Source: SAT2750 sp964476375
GTDB lineage: Bacteria > Planctomycetota > Planctomycetia > Pirellulales > Pirellulaceae
Assembly (NCBI GenBank): GCA_964476375.1
Contig: CAYYZW010000116.1
Coordinates: 1-64,000 of the forward strand
Reading direction: 5' to 3'
DNA: 64,000 nt
Shown piece after piece: positions 52,083-61,559 of this stretch (positions within the stretch are counted from its first letter, which is position 1; each line of letters begins with the position of its first letter). The notes below the pieces were generated by a model, which was not told the origin of the DNA, ran no database searches, and was given only the letters and a program-made list of their open reading frames with translations. The translations under genes were made by a program, and so were the position numbers.

Positions 52083-53735
52083 TTATTGACCCTTCATCTC
52101 CGCGAGCGTGACTCGCCCGTCCTTGTTGGCATCCCGCCTGTTGAATTGCTTGGTCAGCGCCGGCAGATTCCTGCCCGCCGGGTTGCCGATGTATTCCTTG
52201 AGCGTCATGAAACCATCTTTATTCACGTCGCGTCGCTTGAAAAGTACCTCCGGATCGATCGGCGTGCGTACTGGCGCCGGCCTGGCATCCGGATCATAGG
52301 CAGGGTTCGCTGCCGGCACGACAGCCTCCGTCTCCAGCAGGTAGGCATCCATCTCGGCATTCAACTCCTTCACAAGCTGCGGTTTGATTTCTGCCAGGTT
52401 CCTCGTTTCACCAATATCCTTCTTGAGGTTATAGAGTTCAAAGCGATCGGCACCTTTTTCTCCATCGCCATGGAAACGAATCAGCTTCCAGTCACCTTGC
52501 CGCAGGAAGGTCGAGGGAATGGTACCTGGCCTGGGAAAATAGCTTGGAACAAAACAACAGATCGACGTGCGCGGGCCGGCCTTGCCCAGAAGAGCAGGCA
52601 CCTGGTTGAACCCATCCAGCTTCAAGCCCTCCGGCTTCTTGATTTCCATCATCTCCAGCAGCGTGGGATACCAGTCAGTGCTGGTCAGGAAAGCATCGCT
52701 CCTGCTGCCGGCCCTGGTCCGACCCGGCCAGACAACCGCACAGGGCACACGTGAGCCGCCATCGTAGATTGTCGCCTTGCCGCCCCGGAGCGGCGCATTG
52801 CTGGTCACCGTGATGCCATCCACCTGGCTGTACATGTTACCGCCATTATCCGAGAAGAAAACGATGATCGTCTTCTCGGTCAGCGCAAGCCGGTCGAGCG
52901 TATCGAGCAACCGCCCCACGGCATCATCCAGGCTCTCCACCATCGCTCCATAAACAGGAAGTCGCTGGGGACTCTCTGGATCTGCTTTCCCGGCGTACTT
53001 GTCAATCAACTCCTGCTTCCCGTCCCAGGGACCATGCACCGAGAAAGCCCAGTAGTTGAGGAAGAATGGCCTGTCCCTGTTCTTCTCGATAAAGGAAATC
53101 GCCTCGCTGGCCATGCGATCTTCAATATGCTCGTTTGGCACCGCCGGATCAAAATCAAGTTTGTCCGGAAATCGCCAGGGTGCCACGTAGGATCCGGCCG
53201 GCCCAGGTCCCCACCAGTGCGGCACGTCCGTATCAAATCCATGCTCAAGCGGTGTGTAGGGATCATGGCCCAGGTGCCACTTGCCAAAGTGGCCGGTGAC
53301 ATATCCGGCTCCCTGGATGGTTTCGGCCAGGGTCGTGTACTTCGTATCAAGTCGAGTAACACTCCGCGCCAGGCGCATCTTGAGATTCGCTGGACCCTGC
53401 GGTGGCATTTTCTTTTCCAGGTTCACACCAGGAAGATGTCCGGCCGCACTGATGAACCCCGTCCGTGCAGGTTCCAGGCCGGTCATGATGCTCGACCGTG
53501 TGGGCGAGCAGAGCGGGTGCGCCGTGTAGGCGTTGGTAAAAAGGACGCCCCTTTTTGCCAACCGCTCGATGTTCGGCGTCTCGTAGAAACGGGTGGTTCC
53601 ATAGAGCGTGGTATCACTCCAGCCCAGGTCATCAGCCAGGATAAAGACCAGGTTCGGACGCTCATCGGCCGCCAGTGCCGTGGCCAGCACAAGCCAGGGG
53701 CTGGCCAGCAGGATCCATCGCAGTCGCTTCACCAT
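52083..53735 (-). CDS. Sulfatase with C-terminal EF-hand pair
   Basis: A 550-aa secreted sulfatase starting at 53735 (AAGGGA 10 nt upstream; signal RLRWILLASPWLVLATALA). The frame is open upstream, but without a signal peptide. Active Cys76 sits in LCSPTRSSIMTG. Other sulfatase blocks: LVFILADDLGWSDTTLYG, YVTGHFGKWHLGHDP, VFFSDNGGNMYSQ and PLRGGKATIYDGGSRVPCAV. The last ~60 residues are two EF-hand loops (DVNKDGFMTLKEY and DANKDGRVTLAEM). EF-hands appended to sulfatases are seen in Planctomycetes; calcium binding is inferred. Confidence 0.92.
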   Translation of the reverse strand: MVKRLRWILLASPWLVLATALAADERPNLVFILADDLGWSDTTLYGTTRFYETPNIERLAKRGVLFTNAYTAHPLCSPTRSSIMTGLEPARTGFISAAGHLPGVNLEKKMPPQGPANLKMRLARSVTRLDTKYTTLAETIQGAGYVTGHFGKWHLGHDPYTPLEHGFDTDVPHWWGPGPAGSYVAPWRFPDKLDFDPAVPNEHIEDRMASEAISFIEKNRDRPFFLNYWAFSVHGPWDGKQELIDKYAGKADPESPQRLPVYGAMVESLDDAVGRLLDTLDRLALTEKTIIVFFSDNGGNMYSQVDGITVTSNAPLRGGKATIYDGGSRVPCAVVWPGRTRAGSRSDAFLTSTDWYPTLLEMMEIKKPEGLKLDGFNQVPALLGKAGPRTSICCFVPSYFPRPGTIPSTFLRQGDWKLIRFHGDGEKGADRFELYNLKKDIGETRNLAEIKPQLVKELNAEMDAYLLETEAVVPAANPAYDPDARPAPVRTPIDPEVLFKRRDVNKDGFMTLKEYIGNPAGRNLPALTKQFNRRDANKDGRVTLAEMKGQ

Positions 53736-53751
53736 TTCGACAGATTCCCTT

Positions 53752-55641
53752 TTACTTCTTCTTCGCACCCAGGTCCGAGAGCGTCTTGCCGACCAGGTTC
53801 TTGACGTAGCCGTTGTAGCGGCCGTGAGGAGAGGCCCCACCGCCACGTGGTAGTGACTTGATTGCCTCGACGCGGAAGGCCGCCTTGCCGTCCAGCTTGT
53901 CGAGGGCATTGAGGGCTGCCATCGAGGTGAAGACGTCCATCTGGGGTGACCAGTTGGAGAGCTCGACGAGCGTTTCCACTCCCCGCCGAACATCTCCCTG
54001 CCCGGCGAACTTGCCAAGTGCCAGGGCGGCGACAACCCGCACATAGGTGGATTCGTCCTCCAGGGCCGCCACCAGCTCGTCGCGTGACGCGGCAACTGCC
54101 CCGGCTCCCCGGTTGAGGATCCCTACTGCTCCCCAGTAGCGAACGGCACTGTCCCCGTGGCCCAGGTTCTTTTTTAACTGTGGCAGGGCAGCCTCCCCTC
54201 GCTCGGTGGCAATCGAGGCGGCAGCAAAGATGGTCTCGAAAGGATACATGCTGTCGTCAAGTCCCATCTCACGCGGCGTGGTGCCCTGGCTACGACTGTG
54301 AATCTCGCCCTCCGGCAGGAAGCCGAGATCGCGGATCTCACGGCACCAGTCCTGCTGGGCCTTCCGCAGCTCCTTGAGCTTGGCCTGGTGCTCGGGCGAT
54401 TCGACCAGGTTATTGACCTCGTCCGGGTCCGCCTGGAGGTCATAGAGTTCCTCGGTCGGCTTGAGATTCCAGAAATGGGACTGGGCCTCGTTGAGCGTTC
54501 CGGCATCATAATCCCGCTTCCAGGCACTGGTCGACGGGGTGACGAAGTTGTACTGCACGAACTGCCCGTAAATAAAATGCGGGTTGTAGTTACGGATGTA
54601 ATGGAAACGACCGTCGGTGACGGTTCGAATAAAGTCGTACCGTTCATCCATGCGGTCGCGGAAACCGAACATGTACTTCGGTTTCTTCTGCTGGTATGTG
54701 CCGGCAAAGGCATGGCCCTGCATCCACTCCGGCGGCTTGACGCCAGCCAGGCTCAGCAGCGTCGGGGCCAGGTCGACAAAGTTCACCAGCCGGTCGCTTG
54801 TGCCACCCGCCTTGTATTCCTTCGGTGCCAGCTGCTTCCACTTGTCCGGGAAGTAGACCACCATCGGTACCGAGAGACCCGAGTTATAGGGCCAGCGTTT
54901 GCCGCGAGCCATGCCCGAGCCATGATCGCCGTAGTAAAAGACGATTGTCTCGTCCGTCAGGCCCGCCTTGTCCAGTTCCGCCAGCTTCTGACCGGCGATC
55001 GCATCAGCCCGCGAGACAATGTCGTAATACTGGGCCCAGTCCTGCCGCGTCTCGGCGTTGTCCGGGTGGTAAGCCGGCACCCGGACCCTGGCCGGGTCGA
55101 GTACCTTTTCATGCGGCCGCGTGCGAATCTTGCTCTCGTGGCTGACCGTGGAGTTAAAAATCGCAAAGAATGGCTGCCCCGGCACACGGTTCTTGTAATG
55201 GGCCTGCCGCGAGGACGCATTCCAGCCCGTGTCCGACGTGGCAACGTTGTAGTCGGTCTTGGAGTTATTGGTACAGTAATATCCCTGCCGCCGAAGGAAG
55301 GTGGGGTAAAACCGGACTTCTTCCGGCAGCGGGACCATGCTCCGCATGTGCTGCCCACCGATCGAGGGCGGGTACATGCCGGTGATGATCGTGGTCCGGG
55401 CCGGGGCGCAGACAGGGGCACAGGACCAGGCCAGCTTGAAGAGCATCCCCTTCTTGGCCAGCGCATCCACGCTGGGCGTGTTGGCCAGCTTGTCCCCGTA
55501 ACATCCCATCTCGGGGCCATGATCCTCGCTGGTAATCCAGAGAATATTCGGATGCTCGGCGGCCATCATGCCCTGGCAAAAGAAGAGGGCCAGTAGCAGT
55601 ACAGGGAGAAGGACTTTCAGCGGGCGACACGTATTTGTCAT
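53752..55641 (-). CDS. Sulfatase with C-terminal HEAT-like repeats
   Basis: A 629-aa secreted sulfatase beginning at 55641 (signal PLKVLLPVLLLALFFCQGMMA). The active-site motif is CAPAR (Cys78 in VCAPARTTIITGMYP), an accepted variant for S1 sulfatases of the S1_8 type. Standard blocks: NILWITSEDHGPEMGCYGD, YYGDHGSGMARGKRWPYNSG and DLQADPDEVNNLVES. Residues ~480-600 carry HEAT-like repeats (for example VRYWGAVGILNRGAGAV and VRVVAALALGKFAGQ). The next sulfatase ends about 77 nt upstream, and the EF-hand sulfatase starts 17 nt downstream. Confidence 0.9.
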   Translation of the reverse strand: MTNTCRPLKVLLPVLLLALFFCQGMMAAEHPNILWITSEDHGPEMGCYGDKLANTPSVDALAKKGMLFKLAWSCAPVCAPARTTIITGMYPPSIGGQHMRSMVPLPEEVRFYPTFLRRQGYYCTNNSKTDYNVATSDTGWNASSRQAHYKNRVPGQPFFAIFNSTVSHESKIRTRPHEKVLDPARVRVPAYHPDNAETRQDWAQYYDIVSRADAIAGQKLAELDKAGLTDETIVFYYGDHGSGMARGKRWPYNSGLSVPMVVYFPDKWKQLAPKEYKAGGTSDRLVNFVDLAPTLLSLAGVKPPEWMQGHAFAGTYQQKKPKYMFGFRDRMDERYDFIRTVTDGRFHYIRNYNPHFIYGQFVQYNFVTPSTSAWKRDYDAGTLNEAQSHFWNLKPTEELYDLQADPDEVNNLVESPEHQAKLKELRKAQQDWCREIRDLGFLPEGEIHSRSQGTTPREMGLDDSMYPFETIFAAASIATERGEAALPQLKKNLGHGDSAVRYWGAVGILNRGAGAVAASRDELVAALEDESTYVRVVAALALGKFAGQGDVRRGVETLVELSNWSPQMDVFTSMAALNALDKLDGKAAFRVEAIKSLPRGGGASPHGRYNGYVKNLVGKTLSDLGAKKK

Positions 55642-55717
55642 GGTCAGGAGATCCTGTCTAGTGTGAAGTGAATCGTTCATCCTACCCGGCAGATCTGGCG
55701 TCGGGAACGACCGGCAT

Positions 55718-57142
55718 CTACTCAAATCGCCGGCCCGGGCCGACCCGGGCACCGTCACCAAGATCCGCTCGCATTCGCTCTGCAGCCGCCTCAAGACGCT
55801 TGACCACCTGGGGATACTTCCCGGCCAGGTTGGTGGTCTCGCCAATGTCCGACTCCAGGTCAAAAAGCGAAAGCTCCAGTTCCTTGCGGACACCCTTGCC
55901 GGGCATCCCGTCTTTCCCACCTTCCGGCGAGTTGTAGCTTTGCGCGAACATCAGCTTCCACTTGCCACCCCGTACTGCCATCAGCCGGTGAGCCCCATCG
56001 TAGTGATAGAAATACTCATGGGGCGTCTTTGCTCCCGGTTCGGCGGTCATCAGGGGCAGGATATCCTTGCCGTCAATCTTGTCCGGTGGCAAGGACGCAT
56101 CCGCCAGGCCGGCAAACGTGGGAAACAGGTCGATCGTACCGGCGATCTCGCTGCAGACGCTGCGGGGTGGGATCGTCCCGGGCCAGCGCATCACACAGGG
56201 AACCCGGAAACCCCCCTCGAAATTGGTTCCCTTCCCCTCGCGAAGCGGATGGGCCGAACCGGCATGGTCCCCGTAAAGCAGCCAGGGACCGTTATCGGAG
56301 GTAAAGACCACGCAGGTCTTCTCGTCGATCCCGTTCCGCTTCAGGGCTGCCATGATCTGGCCCACGCCCCAGTCGATCTCGGTGACCACGTCCCCCAGGA
56401 GTCCCCGGCGGGAGGTGTCGTTGTGCTTTCCCGAGACAAACAGCGGCACATGCGGCTGGGCATGGGGCAGGTAAACAAAGAAGGGCTCGTCACGGTGCTG
56501 GTCGATGAACTTCACCGTCCGCTCCACGTACCAGGTGGTCAACTGTTTCTGTTCCTTCTCGCTGACCTGGGGATTGATGATCTCGGTCCCCTCGTAAAGG
56601 GGCAGGTGGGGCCAGCGCTTGAGCCTTTCTTCCATCGGCAGGTGCAGCACGTTCGGATGGTAGGGCCACATGTCGTTGGAGTAGGGGAGGCCAAAGTACT
56701 CCTCGAATCCCTGCGCGGTAGGAAGGTAGCGGGGCAGGTGCCCCAGGTGCCACTTGCCGAACATGGCGGTGGCGTAGCCCTTCCCGGCGAGCATCTCGGC
56801 CATCGTCGTCTCGGACGGGTTGAGACCGTTCTTGGAGCGGGGGCCAAAGTTACCACCCACTCCCACGCGAGTAGGGATACATCCGGTCAGCAGCGCGGCC
56901 CGGGAAGGGGAACAGAAGGAGCGGCCGACATAGAAATCGGTGAACTTCATCCCCTGCCTGGCCATCCGGTCCAGGTGCGGCGTCTTGTAGCCCTCGGCAC
57001 CAAACGGCCCAATATCGGCGTAACCCATGTCATCGCAGAAGATGATGATAACATTCGGCACCTCGACGTTCTGCTCCGCTGCACTCGCCATTACAGGGCG
57101 AAAGCAGGTTGCCAGCACCAGCAGCCATCCCAGCTTTTTCAT
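55718..57142 (-). CDS. Arylsulfatase A-like sulfatase
   Basis: A 474-aa secreted sulfatase (signal KKLGWLLVLATCFRPVMASA). Active Cys77 is in SFCSPSRAALLTGC (CxPSR). Blocks: VIIIFCDDMGYADIGPFGAEGYKTPHLD, ATAMFGKWHLGHLPRYLPT, VFTSDNGPWLLYGDHAGSAHPLREGKGTNFEGGFRVP (abridged) and EYFYHYDGAHRLMAVRGGKWK. Length and motifs match the arylsulfatase A/GALNS-type group. It is 18 nt downstream of the NHL gene, so it is in the same minus-strand run. Confidence 0.93.
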   Translation of the reverse strand: MKKLGWLLVLATCFRPVMASAAEQNVEVPNVIIIFCDDMGYADIGPFGAEGYKTPHLDRMARQGMKFTDFYVGRSFCSPSRAALLTGCIPTRVGVGGNFGPRSKNGLNPSETTMAEMLAGKGYATAMFGKWHLGHLPRYLPTAQGFEEYFGLPYSNDMWPYHPNVLHLPMEERLKRWPHLPLYEGTEIINPQVSEKEQKQLTTWYVERTVKFIDQHRDEPFFVYLPHAQPHVPLFVSGKHNDTSRRGLLGDVVTEIDWGVGQIMAALKRNGIDEKTCVVFTSDNGPWLLYGDHAGSAHPLREGKGTNFEGGFRVPCVMRWPGTIPPRSVCSEIAGTIDLFPTFAGLADASLPPDKIDGKDILPLMTAEPGAKTPHEYFYHYDGAHRLMAVRGGKWKLMFAQSYNSPEGGKDGMPGKGVRKELELSLFDLESDIGETTNLAGKYPQVVKRLEAAAERMRADLGDGARVGPGRRFE

Positions 57143-57160
57143 CTATCTTGTCCTTTCACG

Positions 57161-58177
57161 TTACCTGGTCAGCAGAAAACGCTGGGCTCGCTGGCCCATG
57201 ATGTCACCCAGGTAGAGATTTCCCTCTGCGTCCACCGCCAGCCCGTGAACCCAGGCGAGCTCGCCCGGCTTGACACCCATGTCCACCTTGTCCGGGCCAC
57301 TGGGGAAGTGCCACCAGCTGAGCAGCCGGCCCGTGGTATCAAGCTTCAAGACCACCTGGTCCTTGGGAGGAATCCCCAGCTGGACATCGTCCGTGCGCCA
57401 CTGGGATGGCGACGCGCCACAAACGTAAACCTCGTCCTTGCTGGTCACGCGCACGGTCCAGGGCATGCAGAGGTTCTTCCACTCGGCCAGGAACTTGCCC
57501 CGCTGGCTAAAGACCTGCACGCGGCAGTTGTTCCGGTCAGCCACGTAGATACGGCCACGGGAGTCCATGTCGATCGCATGGGGAAGGCTGAACTGCCCCG
57601 GCTCCACCCCCAGTTCACCCCAGGTACGAATGAAACGGCCACGGGCATTGCAGTGCACGACGCGGTTATTGCGGTAGCCATCGGAGATGAAGAGATCGCC
57701 GGAGGGAGACTCGATCACGTCGGTCGGCATCTTCAGGTGTCTGTCATCATCGCCCGGCTCGCCGGGGATACCGATCGTCAGAAGCTTGTCACCCTCACGA
57801 GTGAACTTGTAAACCGCGTGGGCATGGGAATCGACAACCCAGACGTCGCCACCGCGATCAATCTTGATCTGGTGGGGGCTGATGAAGTAGTCCTTGCCCC
57901 ACTGCGTGAGCAGCTTCCCGTCGGGGCTGTAAACCTGGACCGGCATTTCACCCCGGTTGACCGTCCAGATCATGCCCTCGGCATCAATGGCAATACCCGG
58001 CATGGCCTTCCAGGGATAAGCGGATTTTCCAGCAGGCCAGCTTTCATCCACCTGGTAACCGGTGCCGACATTGACCCGGGGATAGTCCACGCCGGGGGGA
58101 AGCTCGACTTGTGCCTGGGCATGGCAGACTGCCGGCACAAGGAGTACCAGCACGGTGAACAGACGATAACGGAACAT
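57161..58177 (-). CDS. Secreted NHL-repeat beta-propeller
   Basis: A 338-aa protein with a Sec signal (FRYRLFTVLVLLVPAVCHAQ); start 58177 has CAGGAG 8 nt upstream. Six or so NHL repeats are seen (MPGIAIDAEGMIWTVNRGE, PHQIKIDRGGDVWVVDSHAHAVYKF, LPHAIDMDSRGRIYVADRNNCRVQVF, VHGLAVDAEGNLYLGD, partial). The layout resembles the lyase propeller of peptidylglycine-amidating enzymes (PAL), but no linked catalytic domain is present. It heads the minus-strand sulfatase run, divergent from the sulfatase at 58346. Confidence 0.88.
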   Translation of the reverse strand: MFRYRLFTVLVLLVPAVCHAQAQVELPPGVDYPRVNVGTGYQVDESWPAGKSAYPWKAMPGIAIDAEGMIWTVNRGEMPVQVYSPDGKLLTQWGKDYFISPHQIKIDRGGDVWVVDSHAHAVYKFTREGDKLLTIGIPGEPGDDDRHLKMPTDVIESPSGDLFISDGYRNNRVVHCNARGRFIRTWGELGVEPGQFSLPHAIDMDSRGRIYVADRNNCRVQVFSQRGKFLAEWKNLCMPWTVRVTSKDEVYVCGASPSQWRTDDVQLGIPPKDQVVLKLDTTGRLLSWWHFPSGPDKVDMGVKPGELAWVHGLAVDAEGNLYLGDIMGQRAQRFLLTR

Positions 58178-58345
58178 GGAATGACTCCTGATCATGGTAA
58201 TGCGGCACTGGACAGGGAAAATCCTCTCCGCATCGTAGCACGTATTGATGCGGCAATCACCGAACGTGCAGAGCCACGGTCAGCAGGTTAGGATGTGGAG
58301 AGCGACCCGAGCGAAAGCGCATTTCCTTTTTCCCGGTGATACACC

Positions 58346-59827
58346 ATGTCCATTCGATACCTGTTTCTTGTCTCCCTCCTTTACGCCTGTGCCGGTACCG
58401 TTCCTGCAGCCGAACGACCCAACATTGTCCTGATCATGGCCGATGACCTGGGTTACTCGGAGCTTGGCTCCTACGGGCAGAAACTGATCCAGACGCCCCA
58501 CCTGGACCGGCTGGCCAGTCAGGGCATGCGATTCACCCGCAACTATGCCGGTAACGCCGTCTGTGCACCCTCGCGATGTGTGCTGATGACAGGCAAGCAC
58601 CCGGGCCATGCCTGGGTGAGGAACAACAGCGAGGTCAAGCCGGAAGGACAGCGGCCGATTCCAGAGAGTGAAGTGACGATTGCGGAAATTCTCCAGTCCG
58701 CCGGATACGTGACCGGTGCCTTCGGCAAGTGGGGACTGGGAAACCCCGGCTCGGTGGGGGACCCGAACAACCAGGGATTTGACCGCTTCTTTGGATACAA
58801 CTGCCAGCGGCATGCGCACAGTTACTATCCCTCTTACCTCTGGAGTGACGACAAGCGAATCGAGCTGAACAACAATCCTCCCGTTCCCGGACATGCCTCG
58901 CTCGCAGACGGGGCGGATCCGGCGGACCCGGCAAGCTACGATATTTTCAAGGGGCAGGACTATGCCCCTGACCGGATCAACCAGCAGGCCCTGGCCTTCA
59001 TCCGGGAGAACCGGCAGCGGCCCTTCTTCCTTTACTATCCCACGGTCATCCCGCATGTCGCCCTGCATGTGCCGGACGAGGAACTCAAGCCCTACCTGGC
59101 TAAGAAGTGGGAGGATCCCCCCTTCACCCGCTCGGGCGGTTACGGCTACACGCCCCATTTCACCCCGCGTGCCGCCTACGCCTCGATGATCACCCGCATG
59201 GACCGCTACGTTGGCCGGATTCTCAATTTACTCAAGGAACTTGAGCTGGAAGAGAACACGATCGTGGTCTTCACCTCCGACAACGGCACCACGCACCTGA
59301 AGCAGGAAGTCGATTACGATTTTTTCCAGAGCGTCAAGCCGCTGCGGGGACTGAAAGGCTCGCTCTACGAGGGAGGTATCCGCGTACCGCTGGTCGTCCG
59401 CTGGCCAGGCAAGGTCAAGGCGGGAAGCACCAACAGCTTCATGACCGGCCTGGAAGACTGGCTGCCCACGCTGCTGGCCATGACCGGGCTGGAGGAGAAG
59501 ACTCCCGATAACATCGATGGCATCAGTATTGCTGCGACTCTCTCCTCTCACCGGCAGGTCCGGCGACCATTTTTGTACCGCGAGTTTTCCGGCTACGGCG
59601 GGCAGCAGGCGGTCTGGATGGGAAATTGGAAGGGCATCCGCCAGAACATGCTGCGAAAGAACAACGCCGACCCACTCAAGATCGAACTTTACAACCTGCA
59701 GGCAGACATTGGCGAATCCCACGATGTCGCCGCCGAGAATCCCAAGCTCGTCGCCCGGGTACAGCAACTGATGGACGAGCAACACACGCCGTCAGAACTC
59801 TTTCCGATCAGGCCGCTGGACCAGTAG
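58346..59827 (+). CDS. Arylsulfatase-family protein
   Basis: A 493-aa secreted sulfatase with signal SIRYLFLVSLLYACAGTVPAA. Active Cys73 is in AVCAPSRCVLMTGKHPG. Other blocks: NIVLIMADDLGYSELGSYGQ, VTGAFGKWGLGNPGSVGDP, VFTSDNGTTHLKQEVDYDFF and LRGLKGSLYEGGIRVPLVVRWPG. It has no carbohydrate-binding extension. Its stop codon is immediately followed (0 nt) by the convergent S51 peptidase stop, so no terminator fits between them. Confidence 0.93.
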   Translation: MSIRYLFLVSLLYACAGTVPAAERPNIVLIMADDLGYSELGSYGQKLIQTPHLDRLASQGMRFTRNYAGNAVCAPSRCVLMTGKHPGHAWVRNNSEVKPEGQRPIPESEVTIAEILQSAGYVTGAFGKWGLGNPGSVGDPNNQGFDRFFGYNCQRHAHSYYPSYLWSDDKRIELNNNPPVPGHASLADGADPADPASYDIFKGQDYAPDRINQQALAFIRENRQRPFFLYYPTVIPHVALHVPDEELKPYLAKKWEDPPFTRSGGYGYTPHFTPRAAYASMITRMDRYVGRILNLLKELELEENTIVVFTSDNGTTHLKQEVDYDFFQSVKPLRGLKGSLYEGGIRVPLVVRWPGKVKAGSTNSFMTGLEDWLPTLLAMTGLEEKTPDNIDGISIAATLSSHRQVRRPFLYREFSGYGGQQAVWMGNWKGIRQNMLRKNNADPLKIELYNLQADIGESHDVAAENPKLVARVQQLMDEQHTPSELFPIRPLDQ

Positions 59828-60541
59828 TTAAAGCTCGACCGTCTCCCCATCGCGGTACCTGCGGATCTCCAGGCCACCGGCCACCGGCCTGTAAACATGG
59901 GTGCGGGCGCGGCTGCGCGAGGTGATACAGGTCGCCCGCTCCCCGTCGTAGTAGATTGCCGCGTTGTTGTCACAGGCCACGGCCAGGCTGCGATAGCGAG
60001 CAAGCATATCGACCAGCGAGTCGTGCCGCTTTTCGCCGTCCAGGTGCGGGCAGTAAAGATGAGGCAGGAAGCCGAGTGACCGAACCCGTATATAGGACCA
60101 GGCCTTCTCGGCGGAAAAGGACATCGAGTCGGAATGGCCCCAGCGGTGCCAGCAGATGGCCCCGGCGCTGAGCCCGGCCAGCACGGTTCCCTGGTTCCCG
60201 GCCGCGCGGAGCATGCGATCGATGCCCAGCTTTCTCCAGAGCTTCATCATCCGCAGCGTGTTCCCGCCACCAACATAGATCAGGTCGGCAGCAAGGATCC
60301 TCTTTCGGAGATGGGAGCGATCCCCGCCGGGGTAGAGCAGCTTCAGGCAGTCGACCCTGCAGCCAAGCTCGTCAGCATAGGTCCGCCGGAATGACTGCTC
60401 GTACTCCTCGTCATCGCCGCTGGCAGTGGGAATGAAGAGGGCCCGCGGACTTTTTTTCCCAGCCAGGTCAACCACCACCCGATCAATCGGCAGCGTCTGC
60501 TTGAGAGCGAGTTTTCCGCCACCAATGGCAACGATCTTCAT
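59828..60541 (-). CDS. Peptidase S51 family (peptidase E / cyanophycinase-like)
   Basis: A 237-aa cytoplasmic serine peptidase. The nucleophile Ser125 is in GLSAGAICW, with a GGGNT block at 91-95 (IYVGGGNTLRMMK) and HLYCPHLDGEKRH later (His candidates). This is the pattern of dipeptidase E (Asp-Xaa) and related cyanophycinases. Its length matches peptidase E (about 230 aa). It is 3 nt downstream of the epimerase gene. No signal peptide is seen. Confidence 0.88.
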   Translation of the reverse strand: MKIVAIGGGKLALKQTLPIDRVVVDLAGKKSPRALFIPTASGDDEEYEQSFRRTYADELGCRVDCLKLLYPGGDRSHLRKRILAADLIYVGGGNTLRMMKLWRKLGIDRMLRAAGNQGTVLAGLSAGAICWHRWGHSDSMSFSAEKAWSYIRVRSLGFLPHLYCPHLDGEKRHDSLVDMLARYRSLAVACDNNAAIYYDGERATCITSRSRARTHVYRPVAGGLEIRRYRDGETVEL

Positions 60542-60544
60542 CGG

Positions 60545-61534
60545 CTATCCACCCTGCCGGTACTCGGCCACCAGCTCGCCGGCCCGGGCCATCTGGTGGA
60601 ACTTCTCCAGCGAGATGCGGATTCCATCTTCAAGTGGCGTGATCGGCATGTTGGGGAAAACCTCGACTGTCTCGCTCTGGTCCAGGTCATTCACAAACGG
60701 CATGCTGTCGGCATCCTCGGCAATCTCCACGTCTACCTCCTCGATTCCCAGTTCCCCGGCGATCTGCCGGGCTGTCTCCAGGAACTCGGCCGTTGGCACA
60801 GTCACACCCCGCAGGTTGTAGGCCCCGTAGCCATCGAAGTCGGCGACCGCCGCTTCGGCAAACCCCGCTCCCACGTCGGCCACGAAGTGGTAATGTTCCC
60901 GGCCCTGGTAGGGGAGGCGAAAGGACTCTCCGGCGGCAATGCACTTCAGCGCCGCGGTCGGCGCGGAAGTCATTCCCAGGTCCCGGCCCGGGCCGTAGCA
61001 GGTGGCCAGGCGGATGCTGACCGAGGCGACCCCGGTCTCAGCGTGGAAGGCCTGCGCCATTCCCTCCCCGGCGACCTTCCAGAAACCATACAGGTTCCGC
61101 GGGGCAAAGGGTGACGAGTTGGTCACCGTCGGGCTGTCATAAATCTCTCGTGGCCCATAGACCGCTGCCGAACTGGCAAACACGAATCGTTCCAGGTCGC
61201 TCCCCAGTGCCGCGGCAGCATGGAACATGTTCCGCGTCCCGGTGACATTGACCTCCATCCCGCCGAGCGGGTTGGCCAGGCAGTCAGGCGTCTGGAAAGC
61301 AGCCAGGTGGATGATACGCGACGGCCGGGCCTGGGCCATCGCATCGGCGACCTGGGTGGCATCGGTGATGTCCCCCTCGATAAAGTCCAGCCGATCGTGG
61401 TAAGCCGGATCGATTCGCCCAAGGTCGCGCCTCCGGCTGAAACCGACCACGCGCGTCACGCCATGCTCGAGCAGGTAAGCCACGGTGGCCGCACCAATAC
61501 ACCCGGTGGGGCCGCTGACAAAGACAGTTGTCAT
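60545..61534 (-). CDS. NAD-dependent epimerase/dehydratase (extended SDR)
   Basis: A 329-aa Rossmann protein. The cofactor motif GPTGCIG starts at Gly8 (G-x-x-G-x-x-G), and the catalytic Tyr149-x-x-x-Lys153 (LYGFWK) is preceded by Ser in FASSAAVYGP. These proteins epimerise, dehydrate or reduce nucleotide sugars or related substrates. It lies 25 nt after the Gfo/Idh gene and before the S51 peptidase, suggesting a small catabolic unit. The substrate is not deducible. Confidence 0.9.
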   Translation of the reverse strand: MTTVFVSGPTGCIGAATVAYLLEHGVTRVVGFSRRRDLGRIDPAYHDRLDFIEGDITDATQVADAMAQARPSRIIHLAAFQTPDCLANPLGGMEVNVTGTRNMFHAAAALGSDLERFVFASSAAVYGPREIYDSPTVTNSSPFAPRNLYGFWKVAGEGMAQAFHAETGVASVSIRLATCYGPGRDLGMTSAPTAALKCIAAGESFRLPYQGREHYHFVADVGAGFAEAAVADFDGYGAYNLRGVTVPTAEFLETARQIAGELGIEEVDVEIAEDADSMPFVNDLDQSETVEVFPNMPITPLEDGIRISLEKFHQMARAGELVAEYRQGG

Positions 61535-61559
61535 CTTCTTATTACCAGGCTGGACCGGG

